44,875 nt of DNA from Leptolinea sp. (GTDB lineage: Bacteria > Chloroflexota > Anaerolineae > Anaerolineales > Anaerolineaceae), in contig JAAZMZ010000045.1 of assembly GCA_012798535.1 (NCBI GenBank), positions 1 to 44,875 on the forward strand, written 5' to 3'. Below are positions 7,937-16,129 of this stretch, one piece after another (within the stretch, counting starts at the first letter, position 1; the number at the start of each line of letters is the position of its first letter). Made by a program: the position numbers and the translations under genes. The notes under the pieces are model-generated. The model was given only the letters and a program-made list of their open reading frames with translations, did not search any database and had not been told where the DNA came from.

Positions 7937-10122
7937 GCCTTTACTTCACGGGATTTCTTAACTTCCAGATCTTCTTCACCGGTCATACCGGGCAGGTACA
8001 TCTGGTTCATGTATTCCTTCAACATACGGCGGGTGCTGAACTGGGGCGCCAGCGTACGGATCGATTCCTTGATCATCCCCACCCACTCGTTGGGCAGGTT
8101 ATCCGCTGAGCGATTAGCATAATACAGTGGGATGATCTCCTTTTCCAGCGTGTCGTACAGAGAAGCCGCATCCAATTCATCCTGCTCATTTGTATCCTGC
8201 CGATCTAATTCGTCACCGATCGCCCAGCCATTGCGGCCGTTAAAACCTTCCCGCCACCAGCCATCCAGGCAGGAGAAATTTAGCACACCGTTAATGGCCG
8301 CTTTCTGGCCAGAAGTACCGCTGGCTTCCAGCGGCCGGCGCGGGGTATTCATCCAGACATCCACACCCTGCACAAGATAGCGGGCAACGTTCATATCGTA
8401 GTCTTCCAGGAAGACCAGCCGGCCACCGGTGTGTGAATCCTTCACGGTGCGGTACACTTCCTGGATTAGGAACTTGCCGGGTTCATCGGCGGGATGGGCT
8501 TTGCCGGCAAAAATGATCTGCACGGGCATGGAGGCATTAGTTACAATGCGCAGCAGCCGATCGATATCCCGCAGGATCAGATTGGCACGTTTATAGGTGG
8601 CAAAACGCCGGGCAAAACCGATGGTCAGGGAATAAGGTTCTAGCAAAACACCCCCGGCGATGACCTGGACGGGATGCACTGAATTACTCATCCAGGCCCG
8701 GCGGGCCCGCTCATTGGCAAAGATGACCAATTTGCGCTTCAAATGCCGGCGGATAGCCCAGATCTCGGCATCCGGTATTTCATCGATCTGCGACCACATA
8801 TCCGGGTCATCAATATGCTGCAGCCAGTCTGGCCCAAAATAGCGATCAAACAACAGCCGCATGCGTCGGGCGATCCATGAACCTGTGTGGACGCCGTTGG
8901 TAATGTGAGAAATCGGAATTTCTTCTTCCATCAGGTCCGGCCAAAGGAATTTCCACATACGGCGGGAGACCTGTCCATGCAATTCGGATACACCATTGCG
9001 GTAATCCGATAGTTTCAAAGCCAGAACCGGCATGCTAAATTGCTCGCCCCACTCTGACTGGCTGCTTCCCAGTTGGATGAATTCGTCCCTTGAAAGCTTC
9101 AACTCCGGCCAGTAATGATCAAAGTACTTATCCAGCAGCCAGAACGGAAAGGTATCATTTCCAGCCGGAACCGGGGTATGTGTTGTGAAAACGTTGGTCT
9201 TGCGTACCCGGGCAGCCGCTTCATCGAAGGATACACCTTCTTTAACAAGTTCCCGGATGCGTTCCAGTACAAGGAAGGCTGAATGGCCTTCGTTCATGTG
9301 CCAGACATCCGGTGAATAATTCAATTTGCGTAATACCCGCACACCGCCGATACCCAGCAGGATCTCCTGCGAAATGCGCACATCCAGGTCGCTGGTATAG
9401 AGACGGGAGGTGAGCTGTTGATCCGTCTGGTTATTGGTGGATACATTTGTATCCATCAGGTAAAGCGTCACCCGGCCCACCTGGACTTTCCACAACCGGG
9501 CGGCCACCGTTCTTTTTGGCAGTTCGACTTCCACGATCAGCGGTCGGGCGTTCTCATCATACAGGGGAATGACCGGCATCTCATCCAGTTTGAGCACCTG
9601 GGTACGGGTTTCCTGCCATCCGTCTTCTGTAATGCGCTGGGCAAAATACCCGAGGATATAGACAAAACCGACTGCCACCAGCGGCATCCCCAGATCACTG
9701 GCTTCTTTCAAATGATCGCCCGACAATATCCCCAGGCCTCCGGCGTATACCGGCAGCGATTCGTGTAAACCAAATTCGAAAGAAAAATAGGCTATCTGCC
9801 TGTCTTTCTGATTTGGGAAGGTCTTTTCGTACCAGGTATTCTCGGCCTTCATATAGGTGCCAAAATTGCGCAACACCCGGTCATAGAAATCCAGGTAATT
9901 TCGATCGCTGGTGACCGCATTCAGACGCGCCCGTTCGACCTGGCGCAGAAAGGCGATTGGATTGTGAGACAACCGTTCCCAGAGTAACTTATCAATATAG
10001 GAGAAAAGCATCTGGGCTTCAGGATTCCACGTCCACCACAGGTTATACGCTAATTCAGAGAGCCTGGAAAGCCGGCGGGGCAAACTGAAATGATTGGGTA
10101 ATACTCGTAAATTCTGCTCCAT
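7933..10122 (-). CDS. glgP: Alpha-glucan (glycogen) phosphorylase, GT35
   Basis: This 729-residue enzyme releases glucose-1-phosphate from glycogen or maltodextrin. It belongs to the shorter bacterial/archaeal type: an N-terminal DUF3417 domain (LAYNLWWTWNPEA) precedes the catalytic part. Visible family motifs are AYFSFEFGLHESLPVYAGGLG, VWHMNEGHSAFLVLER, TTHTPVPAGNDTF, HITNGVHTGSW and, near the end, EASGTSGQKAAINGVLN, where the Lys (about residue 607) should hold pyridoxal phosphate. The track-like TTG at 10137 is less likely than the ATG at 10122, which has an AGGTGG ribosome-binding site 6 nt upstream. The leader is about 110 nt from a TATAAT at 10240-10245 and contains a hairpin. It is co-transcribed with the UPF0316 gene. 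Confidence 0.93.
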   Translation of the reverse strand: MEQNLRVLPNHFSLPRRLSRLSELAYNLWWTWNPEAQMLFSYIDKLLWERLSHNPIAFLRQVERARLNAVTSDRNYLDFYDRVLRNFGTYMKAENTWYEKTFPNQKDRQIAYFSFEFGLHESLPVYAGGLGILSGDHLKEASDLGMPLVAVGFVYILGYFAQRITEDGWQETRTQVLKLDEMPVIPLYDENARPLIVEVELPKRTVAARLWKVQVGRVTLYLMDTNVSTNNQTDQQLTSRLYTSDLDVRISQEILLGIGGVRVLRKLNYSPDVWHMNEGHSAFLVLERIRELVKEGVSFDEAAARVRKTNVFTTHTPVPAGNDTFPFWLLDKYFDHYWPELKLSRDEFIQLGSSQSEWGEQFSMPVLALKLSDYRNGVSELHGQVSRRMWKFLWPDLMEEEIPISHITNGVHTGSWIARRMRLLFDRYFGPDWLQHIDDPDMWSQIDEIPDAEIWAIRRHLKRKLVIFANERARRAWMSNSVHPVQVIAGGVLLEPYSLTIGFARRFATYKRANLILRDIDRLLRIVTNASMPVQIIFAGKAHPADEPGKFLIQEVYRTVKDSHTGGRLVFLEDYDMNVARYLVQGVDVWMNTPRRPLEASGTSGQKAAINGVLNFSCLDGWWREGFNGRNGWAIGDELDRQDTNEQDELDAASLYDTLEKEIIPLYYANRSADNLPNEWVGMIKESIRTLAPQFSTRRMLKEYMNQMYLPGMTGEEDLEVKKSREVKA

Positions 10123-10204
10123 AGAGCCACCTGCCAATCGGGTTGCAAGTTCGATTCCGAATCAGTCGGTTTCAAACTGTCTTTCAAAAAATCTGATGTA
10201 AATG

Positions 10205-10229
10205 CGGGTATTGGGTCTTTTTTTACCCG
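10205..10229 (-). promoter_or_regulatory. Hairpin in the glgP leader
   Basis: Six-bp arms CGGGTA (10205-10210) and TACCCG (10224-10229) enclose a 13-nt loop within the predicted glgP leader. On the minus strand the loop is A-rich. It may affect mRNA stability or translation; no riboswitch class is recognised. Confidence 0.35.
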
Positions 10230-10245
10230 TAATCGCGCGATTATA
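10230..10245 (-). promoter_or_regulatory. glgP promoter -10 box overlapped by a palindrome
   Basis: On the minus strand a TATAAT (10245-10240) stands 117 nt before the glgP ATG. A perfect 14-bp palindrome, TAATCGCGCGATTA (10230-10243), overlaps the box and the expected transcription start. The position is right for a repressor site. Chance palindromes of this length are expected two or three times per window, so it is only suggestive. Confidence 0.45.
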
Positions 10246-10329
10246 CCATGCTGTTAATCTGGTAAGGATGCAGTTGTCTATAGTGGTACATTGTTACGAA
10301 TCGCTTTCAAAGCCCTTTCAAAAATCCGA

Positions 10330-11181
10330 TCACTCGGTGGTCACTTCAATAGCATCGATTCCCCACAGTGAAGTATCCTTGGTCAACAGGAATTTGCGCA
10401 AATATTCTTTTCCTCCGGCGCGGATCACCACGACGATCGAAGCGGAAGGCGGGTCAGGGTTCACAGCAGCTGACTGGACGATCATACCTTCTAGGTTTCC
10501 GCTGATCTGCAGCATGGCCGTCGCGCCACCCGGTGGCTGCTGTGCCCGGCGACCAGCGGTCAGGAAATTCGACATTCTGTCGGGAGCTTCCTGATACGAA
10601 GTCAAGAACCCCAGCACAACCCCTTCGGGTTCGGCAGGATATTCACCGGTGGATGAGAGCCGGGTGATCGCATCGATTTTCCATTCACCATTCTCAATGA
10701 TCAGGTTAAATCGCACATTTGTCGCCTGCGGTAGATAAACGGTTCCTTCAACAGTGGATTTTAACAAATCGGCCGAATAGGACGGTGTACCGGTTTTATA
10801 TTCTCCGATGGTTTCGGGATTTCCAAGAATAGCGGTCAGACCGGCATCGTCTTTGATCTTCGCCGCATAGGCAGCGCTGAACAATTTGGAGGTCAGGGTG
10901 TAATCCGTACCTGCTTTTTGTCCATCAAAAAATAGAGTAACCACCTTTTCAGCATCCACTTTAGGTAAAGGGATGGATGCTGTTGGCGCGGATGTTGGTG
11001 TGACCGGCGAGACCGCCTGTAGGGTTGGCTGTGCGGGCAGGGTTGGCTCTTTGGCTGTAATTGAAATTGTCGGTACGATCGTCGCGGTAGGTTGGGTAAG
11101 TCCTGGAACCTGTATGGGTAAGCTGGAACACCCGCTCATCAGAATTGAGATCATAAAGAATACTGCGAGGCGTTTTTCCAA
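10330..11181 (-). CDS. Lipoprotein of unknown function
   Basis: The 283-residue protein begins with a lipoprotein signal (lipobox ending MSGC, Cys18), followed by a Thr/Pro-rich linker to about residue 72. Two segments follow. The first (about 74-180, PKVDAEKVVTLFFDGQKAG) has the alternating pattern of an NTF2-like or DUF4878-like fold. The second (about 185-283) ends LLTKDTSLWGIDAIEV. I do not recognise a specific function. It should sit on the outer face of the cell membrane. The start is a TTG at 11181: it has AGGAAGG 7 nt upstream, and the next ATG would leave too short a signal peptide. It follows the four-repeat protein on the same strand. Confidence 0.7.
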   Translation of the reverse strand: MEKRLAVFFMISILMSGCSSLPIQVPGLTQPTATIVPTISITAKEPTLPAQPTLQAVSPVTPTSAPTASIPLPKVDAEKVVTLFFDGQKAGTDYTLTSKLFSAAYAAKIKDDAGLTAILGNPETIGEYKTGTPSYSADLLKSTVEGTVYLPQATNVRFNLIIENGEWKIDAITRLSSTGEYPAEPEGVVLGFLTSYQEAPDRMSNFLTAGRRAQQPPGGATAMLQISGNLEGMIVQSAAVNPDPPSASIVVVIRAGGKEYLRKFLLTKDTSLWGIDAIEVTTE

Positions 11182-11210
11182 GAGATTTCCTTCCTGTTTA
11201 CTGAAATACG

Positions 11211-11258
11211 GAACACGGGGTTTTGAAATTCATTGTACAGGAATTTCGCCCCGTGTCC
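11211..11258 (-). promoter_or_regulatory. Long intercistronic hairpin
   Basis: ACACGGGG (11213-11220) pairs with CCCCGTGT (11249-11256). Inside it GAAATTC (11225-11231) pairs with GAATTTC (11241-11247). The 15 paired bases lie between the repeat-protein stop and the lipoprotein start. There is no clear U-run, so it may be a processing or partial-termination signal. The loop also holds TACAAT (minus, 11237-11232), a possible -10 box for the lipoprotein gene. Confidence 0.5.
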
Positions 11259-11281
11259 CAGAAGGTAATTATCGAGAGAAC

Positions 11282-12892
11282 TTACCGAGATGAACTGTTG
11301 TAGAACCAGTTGAAAGCATAGTAACCCGAGGTACTATCCATGCGGATGGCTATTGCTTCACTGCCCTTCAAGGCATCCGGAATGGTATAGGTCGCGGTGA
11401 AATCTCCACCCTTGCCGGTATCCGTGGTGGAGACTACGATACCGTTGACGGCTGCCGTTCCGTATTCACCCATGCGAACAGTGAATGTCTGGTTGGCTGG
11501 AAAGTCTTTGGCGAAAATCGATACCATTGAATCTTTCACCACCGAACTGATAGTAAAGGATGGGACGGCATTGTAATCAGAGGAGACATTGGGGCTGACG
11601 ACGGGTGCAGCCGCCGCTGATGGATTTTCTACAGTGGTATTTTCCGGTGCAGGGGCAGTGGTATCAGAAGATAAGGGAGATACTGGAGTGGGAGTCGGTC
11701 CGGACGGAAGCGCTGCGAAAGCTGCGGCCGGGTGGGTACTCAGATTGCGGAACCAGTTGTAGGCATAATACCCGTTGGAGGCTTCAAGCCGCACCGCGAT
11801 ATAGGTGCTGCCTCGCAGGCTGGCCGGGATGTTTAAGGTCAGTTGAATATTTCCGTTGGTTTCCACAGAACCGGCGCCGGCCAGGATGCCACCGGAACCC
11901 AATGTTCCATAGGGACCCATCAGCACTTTATATTCCGTATTTAACGGGAGGTTGCTTGTCAAAATCGAAACAGAATTATCCTGAATAACTTCGCCAATGG
12001 TGAAGGAGGGAATGCCCTGATATACCGGTTCTGCGACCACGGGAACTATCGACATTCCTTCGCCGCCTGTACCACCGGTGCCACCGGTTCCACCCGTTCC
12101 GCCTGTGCCGCCCACAGCCGTGTTATTGTTATAGAACCAGTTATAGGCAAAGAGATAGGTGGAAGCATCCATACGAATGGCAATTTGATTGACACCGTGC
12201 AAGGATGCCGGGATTTCATAAGACTCTTCCAGATCACCACCTTCGCCCGAATTCGTGGTCCCAACCACCTCACCACCTTTGGCCAGTGTTCCAAACACAC
12301 CCATGCGCACGGTGAAATCGCGATTCTTGGGGTAGTTATGCATCTTGATGGTGACCTTGGAATTCTGAACCACCGATGCGATGGAGAAAGTTGGAATTCC
12401 GGTATAACCGGTTGTCGTTCCAGCGGCAGCCGTGCCTGCAGTGGTCGTGGAAGACGCCGGAATAGGATTGATTGCTGTTACAGGGCTGAGGAAATTGGGA
12501 TCATTGCGGAAATAGTTATAAGCGTAATACCCCCCCGGTGCATCCATGCGAATGGCGATTACTTCCTGACCTTTCAGGATATCAGGGATTAAATAGGTTT
12601 CCTGAAAAGCACCGCCGGCTCCTGAATTGGTCGTTGCGACAACCACGCCGCTCGACCCGTTGGTATTGCCATAGCCCATCCGCACTGTGAATAACTTATC
12701 CGGTGGGAATGTGGAGGTTTGAATCGTTACCGATACGTCTTTTTCCACCGAGACAATATTGAAAGTGGGAATCGTCCCCGCTTTGGTTGTCGAGCCAGGA
12801 CAAAATGCCAACCCTGCTGTCAGTGTTATCACAAGGGTGATCTGTAGTAAGGTGAAAAATATGGAGGTCTTTCTGGTCTGGCTTTCGATCAT
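11282..12892 (-). CDS. Secreted protein with four 90-residue repeats
   Basis: A 536-residue exported protein. After a signal segment (about 10-38) come four copies of one domain, each 90 residues: 41-130, 166-255, 294-383 and 443-532. Each runs from IPTF.I.SV through F.VRMG, TTNSG.GG and IP..L.G...IAIRMD to YYAYNWFYN. The spacing and beta-rich pattern suggest four beta-sandwich modules, possibly surface or polymer binding. The linkers differ: Ala/Thr-rich, a run of GGT units, then Pro/Thr/Ala-rich. No catalytic residues or sortase signal are seen. I do not recognise a named family. The ATG at 12892 has a strong AGGAGG site 8 nt upstream, and a TGGTATGAT extended -10 box lies at about 12924. 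The lipoprotein gene follows on the same strand. Confidence 0.75.
   Translation of the reverse strand: MIESQTRKTSIFFTLLQITLVITLTAGLAFCPGSTTKAGTIPTFNIVSVEKDVSVTIQTSTFPPDKLFTVRMGYGNTNGSSGVVVATTNSGAGGAFQETYLIPDILKGQEVIAIRMDAPGGYYAYNYFRNDPNFLSPVTAINPIPASSTTTAGTAAAGTTTGYTGIPTFSIASVVQNSKVTIKMHNYPKNRDFTVRMGVFGTLAKGGEVVGTTNSGEGGDLEESYEIPASLHGVNQIAIRMDASTYLFAYNWFYNNNTAVGGTGGTGGTGGTGGTGGEGMSIVPVVAEPVYQGIPSFTIGEVIQDNSVSILTSNLPLNTEYKVLMGPYGTLGSGGILAGAGSVETNGNIQLTLNIPASLRGSTYIAVRLEASNGYYAYNWFRNLSTHPAAAFAALPSGPTPTPVSPLSSDTTAPAPENTTVENPSAAAAPVVSPNVSSDYNAVPSFTISSVVKDSMVSIFAKDFPANQTFTVRMGEYGTAAVNGIVVSTTDTGKGGDFTATYTIPDALKGSEAIAIRMDSTSGYYAFNWFYNSSSR
12062..12114 (-). repeat. 9-nt tandem repeat encoding Gly-Gly-Thr units
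   Basis: About six imperfect 9-nt units encode GGTGGTGGTGGTGGTGG within the linker between the second and third domains of the repeat protein. Third codon positions vary, so the array is not recent. It probably serves as a flexible spacer. Confidence 0.8.
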
Positions 12893-13002
12893 TTATCTTT
12901 CCTCCTGAAACGAATCATACCAAATACCAGAATAGTATAGCCTTAAAATACTAAACATGCATAGAAAATTTCGTTAAATACGCATTAAAAGAAATGCCTT
13001 CT

Positions 13003-14148
13003 TCAATCTTCAGGAGGATCGAACGGTAGATCCAGATACACAGAGAGATCATGAAATAGCTTCTTTACGGCTTCCGAGTTGATTTCATGCCGGGTGATTC
13101 GACCTTCTTCCCGGGAATTGATCAATCCGGCCTCCCGTAGTATCCGGGCATGAATGCTGACTGTCGGACGGGAAATTCCAAGATACGCCGCCATATCTGT
13201 GTTGGTCATGCTGAAAGCCCGGATCAAACGCAAGATGATCAATCGGGTAGGATCCGCCAGTGCCTGTACACGAGCGCTTAGCAAACGGGAATATTCCGCG
13301 AAACTCTCATAAATTTTGCCCGGTTCGGCGAAGGAAAGATATACCTGTCCGGGCAGCAGGCTGAATGTATCGGAAAAACCGAAAGGTTCCAACCAGAAAT
13401 TCAACGGCAATCTTGCAGATCGTATGGCTCTACCGATTTCCGGATAACGCAAAGCTGGATTCAAACTGGGGAGCCAATTGAGATCCGGAATTCTATCGGT
13501 CGCTTTGGCAGAACCCAGAACCGTTATGAGTTTTTTTTCGAGGTCTACCATGAAGTTCCGTCGGCTCTCCCGCCAGGGATGGTATACCTGATAGTAGAAA
13601 TGATCCAACCAGTGCCAGTATGGATCATGGTGTCTACCCCCCCGAAAGATTTCCAGACAAAAACGAATTTCTTTCTTCAAACGCGATTCATACATCGGAT
13701 CACCGGGATGGGCAAATCCAATGGATTCATAGGCATATTTGCGATACCTGACAAACAGATCGATCAATGAATCTTCCGGCGGAAGGTTTTCATTGGATTG
13801 CATGTCATAAAGCGCCGCTTGCTTTTCCAGATTGAGAATCGCCGATTCGATGGTTGTCTGCCGGATGGTCATGGTCGCTCTGGAGTAATCCGCCTCCTCA
13901 AGAACACCCGCCAGTATGGAAGCAGTCTCCAGAACAGAGCAGAACCAGTTCATATCCCCGTAATAGATATCCCATTCTTTTAACCAGTCGTCCGAATTCG
14001 CCTGGCGCAAGGGGATAAGCTCCGGAGTAGTTCCTGCCGCGAAATAGTTTCCCCCTGCGAAAGTGAGTGCGGCATCCAGTTCCATGCAAATTGACTGAAC
14101 GATCTTCCAACCAGCACTTTTCTTTTCCGGGGATTCAGACATCATCAT
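13003..14148 (-). CDS. ArsR-type HTH transcriptional regulator with long N-terminal domain
   Basis: A 381-residue protein. The last 90 residues are a winged helix of the ArsR type: VQALADPTRLIILRLI, then TNTDMAAYLGISRPTVSIHA as the recognition region and a wing (REEGRITRHEIN). The first 280 residues are not a recognised domain. They are helical with many aromatic residues (HHDPYWHWLDHFYYQVYH) and may sense a ligand, as in DUF5937-like regulators. No Cys metal site of the classic ArsR kind is visible next to the helix. Its start overlaps the MFS gene stop by 4 nt, so it is likely co-translated and controls that operon. A repeated CGTAG site lies over the operon promoter. Confidence 0.85.
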   Translation of the reverse strand: MMMSESPEKKSAGWKIVQSICMELDAALTFAGGNYFAAGTTPELIPLRQANSDDWLKEWDIYYGDMNWFCSVLETASILAGVLEEADYSRATMTIRQTTIESAILNLEKQAALYDMQSNENLPPEDSLIDLFVRYRKYAYESIGFAHPGDPMYESRLKKEIRFCLEIFRGGRHHDPYWHWLDHFYYQVYHPWRESRRNFMVDLEKKLITVLGSAKATDRIPDLNWLPSLNPALRYPEIGRAIRSARLPLNFWLEPFGFSDTFSLLPGQVYLSFAEPGKIYESFAEYSRLLSARVQALADPTRLIILRLIRAFSMTNTDMAAYLGISRPTVSIHARILREAGLINSREEGRITRHEINSEAVKKLFHDLSVYLDLPFDPPED

Positions 14149-15389
14149 TGCACCTCACCATCTGAAGGAACACTCCCGGGAATCAGTCTGGCCTTGCCAG
14201 AGACCTGGATTGACAGGAATACTATCAGGAAACTCAAAAGGATCACCATTCCCAGGAAATAGGTCTGCATATTGACCAGCCCCGGAACAAGTGCGGGCGC
14301 CAGCAACATCCCGATCAACTGTCCGGAAACCATCACCATCTGAAGCCAACCGCTGACTTGCCCCAGAATTGGAGCGGGGGTGACCAGCTGGGTGATTGTT
14401 CCGATCTGCACATGCGCCAGACTGTTGCCGATCCCACCAATCAGACAGGCAGCCATCATCAGATACATGGCCATTGTAAGATCCCCAACATGAAATGAGA
14501 AGACAAGAGTGAGCGGGATAACATTTAATAAGACAAAACCCAGAATGATATCTTTCCAGGGAGCTGACCTTTTTTTGCGCAGCATGAGCGCGGCCGTCGC
14601 GCCCAGTGAGCCTATCCCCACCAGGCTGATAGCAAAACCGTATACTTTCTCACCCTGATGCAGGAAGTCGCGCGTGTAAATGGAAGAAAGCACATCGAAG
14701 CCGACAATGATGAAAGTGGTAAAGAAGACTCCCACAAATAACAACCGCAGCGTCGGGATTCCCTGTAAAACTTTCATGGGATTGGCGGCTTCTTTCCGAG
14801 CCGATTTTACCGACGTGTCTGTGTGCGGCGGCAGGGAAGGTAGAAAGCAGAGTATGGCAGCCGAGACAAAGAAAGAGGCTACGTCAAATAATATGGCGGC
14901 ATGTGGATCCATGAGACTGAGAACCATCCCAGCGATCACCGGAGAAAAGATCTTCACCAGTCCGGATAACTGCATCAGGAACGCGTTGGCTTTTTCGAAT
15001 TCCTCGCGGTTCACCAGATCGGGGATAACCGCCTGACGGGTGGGCGAAACGACGGAGAGAACCACCGCCTCCAATGCCAGAATGGCATAGATGAGTTCAT
15101 TTCGGGTTGTGAAGACCAGTCCGCTGATGACAATTCCGGCTAATACCTGGCTGCCGATCAATAGAGTTTTACGGTTTATTCTGTCCACCAGCCATCCGGC
15201 CAGGGGGCTGAAAATCATAATGGGCAGCAATCCGGCCAAAAATACACCGCTGCTGGCCATAACGCTCCCATCACCGCGAAAAATCAGCAAAGCCAGAACG
15301 GCCATCATGGTGATCCAATCGCCTATCCCGCTCACCGACTCGGCCGCGCCAATGATCCATAAAGAACGCCTGGATAATACCTGTTTCAT
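14145..15389 (-). CDS. MFS exporter (MFS_3/EntS-like)
   Basis: A 414-residue transporter with about twelve membrane helices. The N-terminal part has the MFS loop motif GWLVDRINRKTLLIGSQ and the DHA-type ESVSGIGDWITMMAV opening, close to macrolide-efflux or enterobactin-exporter-like proteins. It probably exports a small molecule using the proton gradient; the substrate is unknown. It is the first gene of a two-gene operon with an ArsR-type regulator that overlaps its stop codon. The ATG at 15389 follows AGGAGA. A promoter with TTGACA and AATAAT spaced 17 nt lies upstream, with an inverted repeat over the start point. This suggests drug-inducible export. Confidence 0.88.
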   Translation of the reverse strand: MKQVLSRRSLWIIGAAESVSGIGDWITMMAVLALLIFRGDGSVMASSGVFLAGLLPIMIFSPLAGWLVDRINRKTLLIGSQVLAGIVISGLVFTTRNELIYAILALEAVVLSVVSPTRQAVIPDLVNREEFEKANAFLMQLSGLVKIFSPVIAGMVLSLMDPHAAILFDVASFFVSAAILCFLPSLPPHTDTSVKSARKEAANPMKVLQGIPTLRLLFVGVFFTTFIIVGFDVLSSIYTRDFLHQGEKVYGFAISLVGIGSLGATAALMLRKKRSAPWKDIILGFVLLNVIPLTLVFSFHVGDLTMAMYLMMAACLIGGIGNSLAHVQIGTITQLVTPAPILGQVSGWLQMVMVSGQLIGMLLAPALVPGLVNMQTYFLGMVILLSFLIVFLSIQVSGKARLIPGSVPSDGEVQ

Positions 15390-15400
15390 TTTTCTCCTAT

Positions 15401-15420
15401 ACGTAGCTTTTTATCTACGC
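15401..15420 (-). promoter_or_regulatory. Inverted-repeat operator of the MFS-ArsR operon
   Basis: CGTAG (15402-15406) and CTACG (15415-15419) form an inverted repeat between the -10 box and the ribosome-binding site. A third half-site (plus strand CTACGC at 15440-15445) lies inside the promoter spacer. The likely ligand is the ArsR-type protein encoded by the second gene. Confidence 0.55.
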
Positions 15421-15423
15421 CTT

Positions 15424-15452
15424 ATTATTAGTTATTTTCCTACGCTTGTCAA
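15424..15452 (-). promoter_or_regulatory. Promoter of the MFS-ArsR operon
   Basis: On the minus strand TTGACA (15452-15447) and AATAAT (15429-15424) are separated by 17 nt. The -35 box matches the sigma-70 consensus exactly. Confidence 0.75.
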
Positions 15453-15459
15453 GAGCCTG

Positions 15460-15490
15460 TTGCCAGAGAAAGAACGGATACAAGTATAAT
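15460..15490 (+). promoter_or_regulatory. Promoter of the GNAT gene (leaderless type)
   Basis: TATAAT (15485-15490) is followed by 7 nt and the ATG at 15498. TTGCCA (15460-15465) is a possible -35 box, though the 19-nt spacing is long. Confidence 0.55.
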
Positions 15491-15497
15491 TCTATTG

Positions 15498-15959
15498 ATG
15501 AATCATTCGGAAGATCCCAGGGTAGTACGCCGTGCGAACATCCATGATCTGGACAGGATCTGTTCTCTGGCCGATCAACTGGGTTATCCAAACACAATCG
15601 AGGATATGCACGCACGTCTGACAGCCATACTGGCCAGTCCCAATCAGGTGATCTTCGTTATCGATATACCCGGGATGAAAACAGCCGGTTATATCCATGC
15701 CAGAGAAACAACCTCTCTGGAAACAGGTGAACTTGTGGAAGTGGGCGGACTGGTAGTGGATCAACTTTTCCGGCGGCAGGGATTGGGGAAAATTCTATTG
15801 GCCGCCGCGGAAGAATGGACAATGGCAAAAGGCCGCCGGCTCATCCGACTGCACTCCAATATTATTCGTAAAGAAGCGCATCGTTTTTATCAGGATTATG
15901 GATATTCGATCAACAAGACCCAGCATTCATTCATAAAAAAGCTGGATGGCGATCCCTAA
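15498..15959 (+). CDS. GNAT-family N-acetyltransferase
   Basis: A 153-residue single-domain enzyme that should move an acetyl group from acetyl-CoA to an amine. The acetyl-CoA binding loop is visible as RRQGLGKILLAAAEEW after the beta-4 strand (VEVGGLVVDQLF). The C-terminal motif RLHSNIIRKEAHRFYQDYGY is typical of the family. The acceptor is unknown. The ATG at 15498 is used: the preceding TTG would lie partly in the promoter spacer. The gene is divergent from the MFS-ArsR operon. Its stop codon is only 4 nt from the ccmD stop on the other strand, with no terminator between. Confidence 0.88.
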   Translation: MNHSEDPRVVRRANIHDLDRICSLADQLGYPNTIEDMHARLTAILASPNQVIFVIDIPGMKTAGYIHARETTSLETGELVEVGGLVVDQLFRRQGLGKILLAAAEEWTMAKGRRLIRLHSNIIRKEAHRFYQDYGYSINKTQHSFIKKLDGDP

Positions 15960-15963
15960 TCTT

Positions 15964-16128
15964 CTATGATCTATCCCGGGAAATCTTTTTAATCTGATTG
16001 GCTTTACGAAGTCTGCTCTGATAGTGCCGCCAACGCAAGGCCAGGCTGATAAGATACCCGGCCAGCGCGAGACCAATGACCAAATAACCGGCCAGGAAAT
16101 AATTCCAGGTGTCGACGGGAGTGCTCAT
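15964..16128 (-). CDS. ccmD: Haem exporter accessory protein CcmD
   Basis: A 54-residue protein, found by reading the strand directly after ccmC. It has a single membrane helix (about 10-30, NYFLAGYLVIGLALAGYLI) followed by a basic helical tail (RWRHYQSRLRKANQIKK), which is the usual CcmD layout. CcmD helps release haem-loaded CcmE from the CcmABC complex. The ATG begins 1 nt after the ccmC stop codon, and this is the last gene of the operon. Small size makes sequence matches weak, but position, length and topology all agree. Confidence 0.85.
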   Translation of the reverse strand: MSTPVDTWNYFLAGYLVIGLALAGYLISLALRWRHYQSRLRKANQIKKISRDRS

Positions 16129-16129
16129 G

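Noticed and set aside
12062..12114. Short tandem units resembling a CRISPR or minisatellite
   Set aside because: The units are 9 nt, in frame and encode Gly-Gly-Thr within a protein linker, without spacers.
12970..13000. GCATT and AATGC hairpin as a terminator after the ArsR-type gene
   Set aside because: Stem of 5 bp and no U-run; too weak to call.
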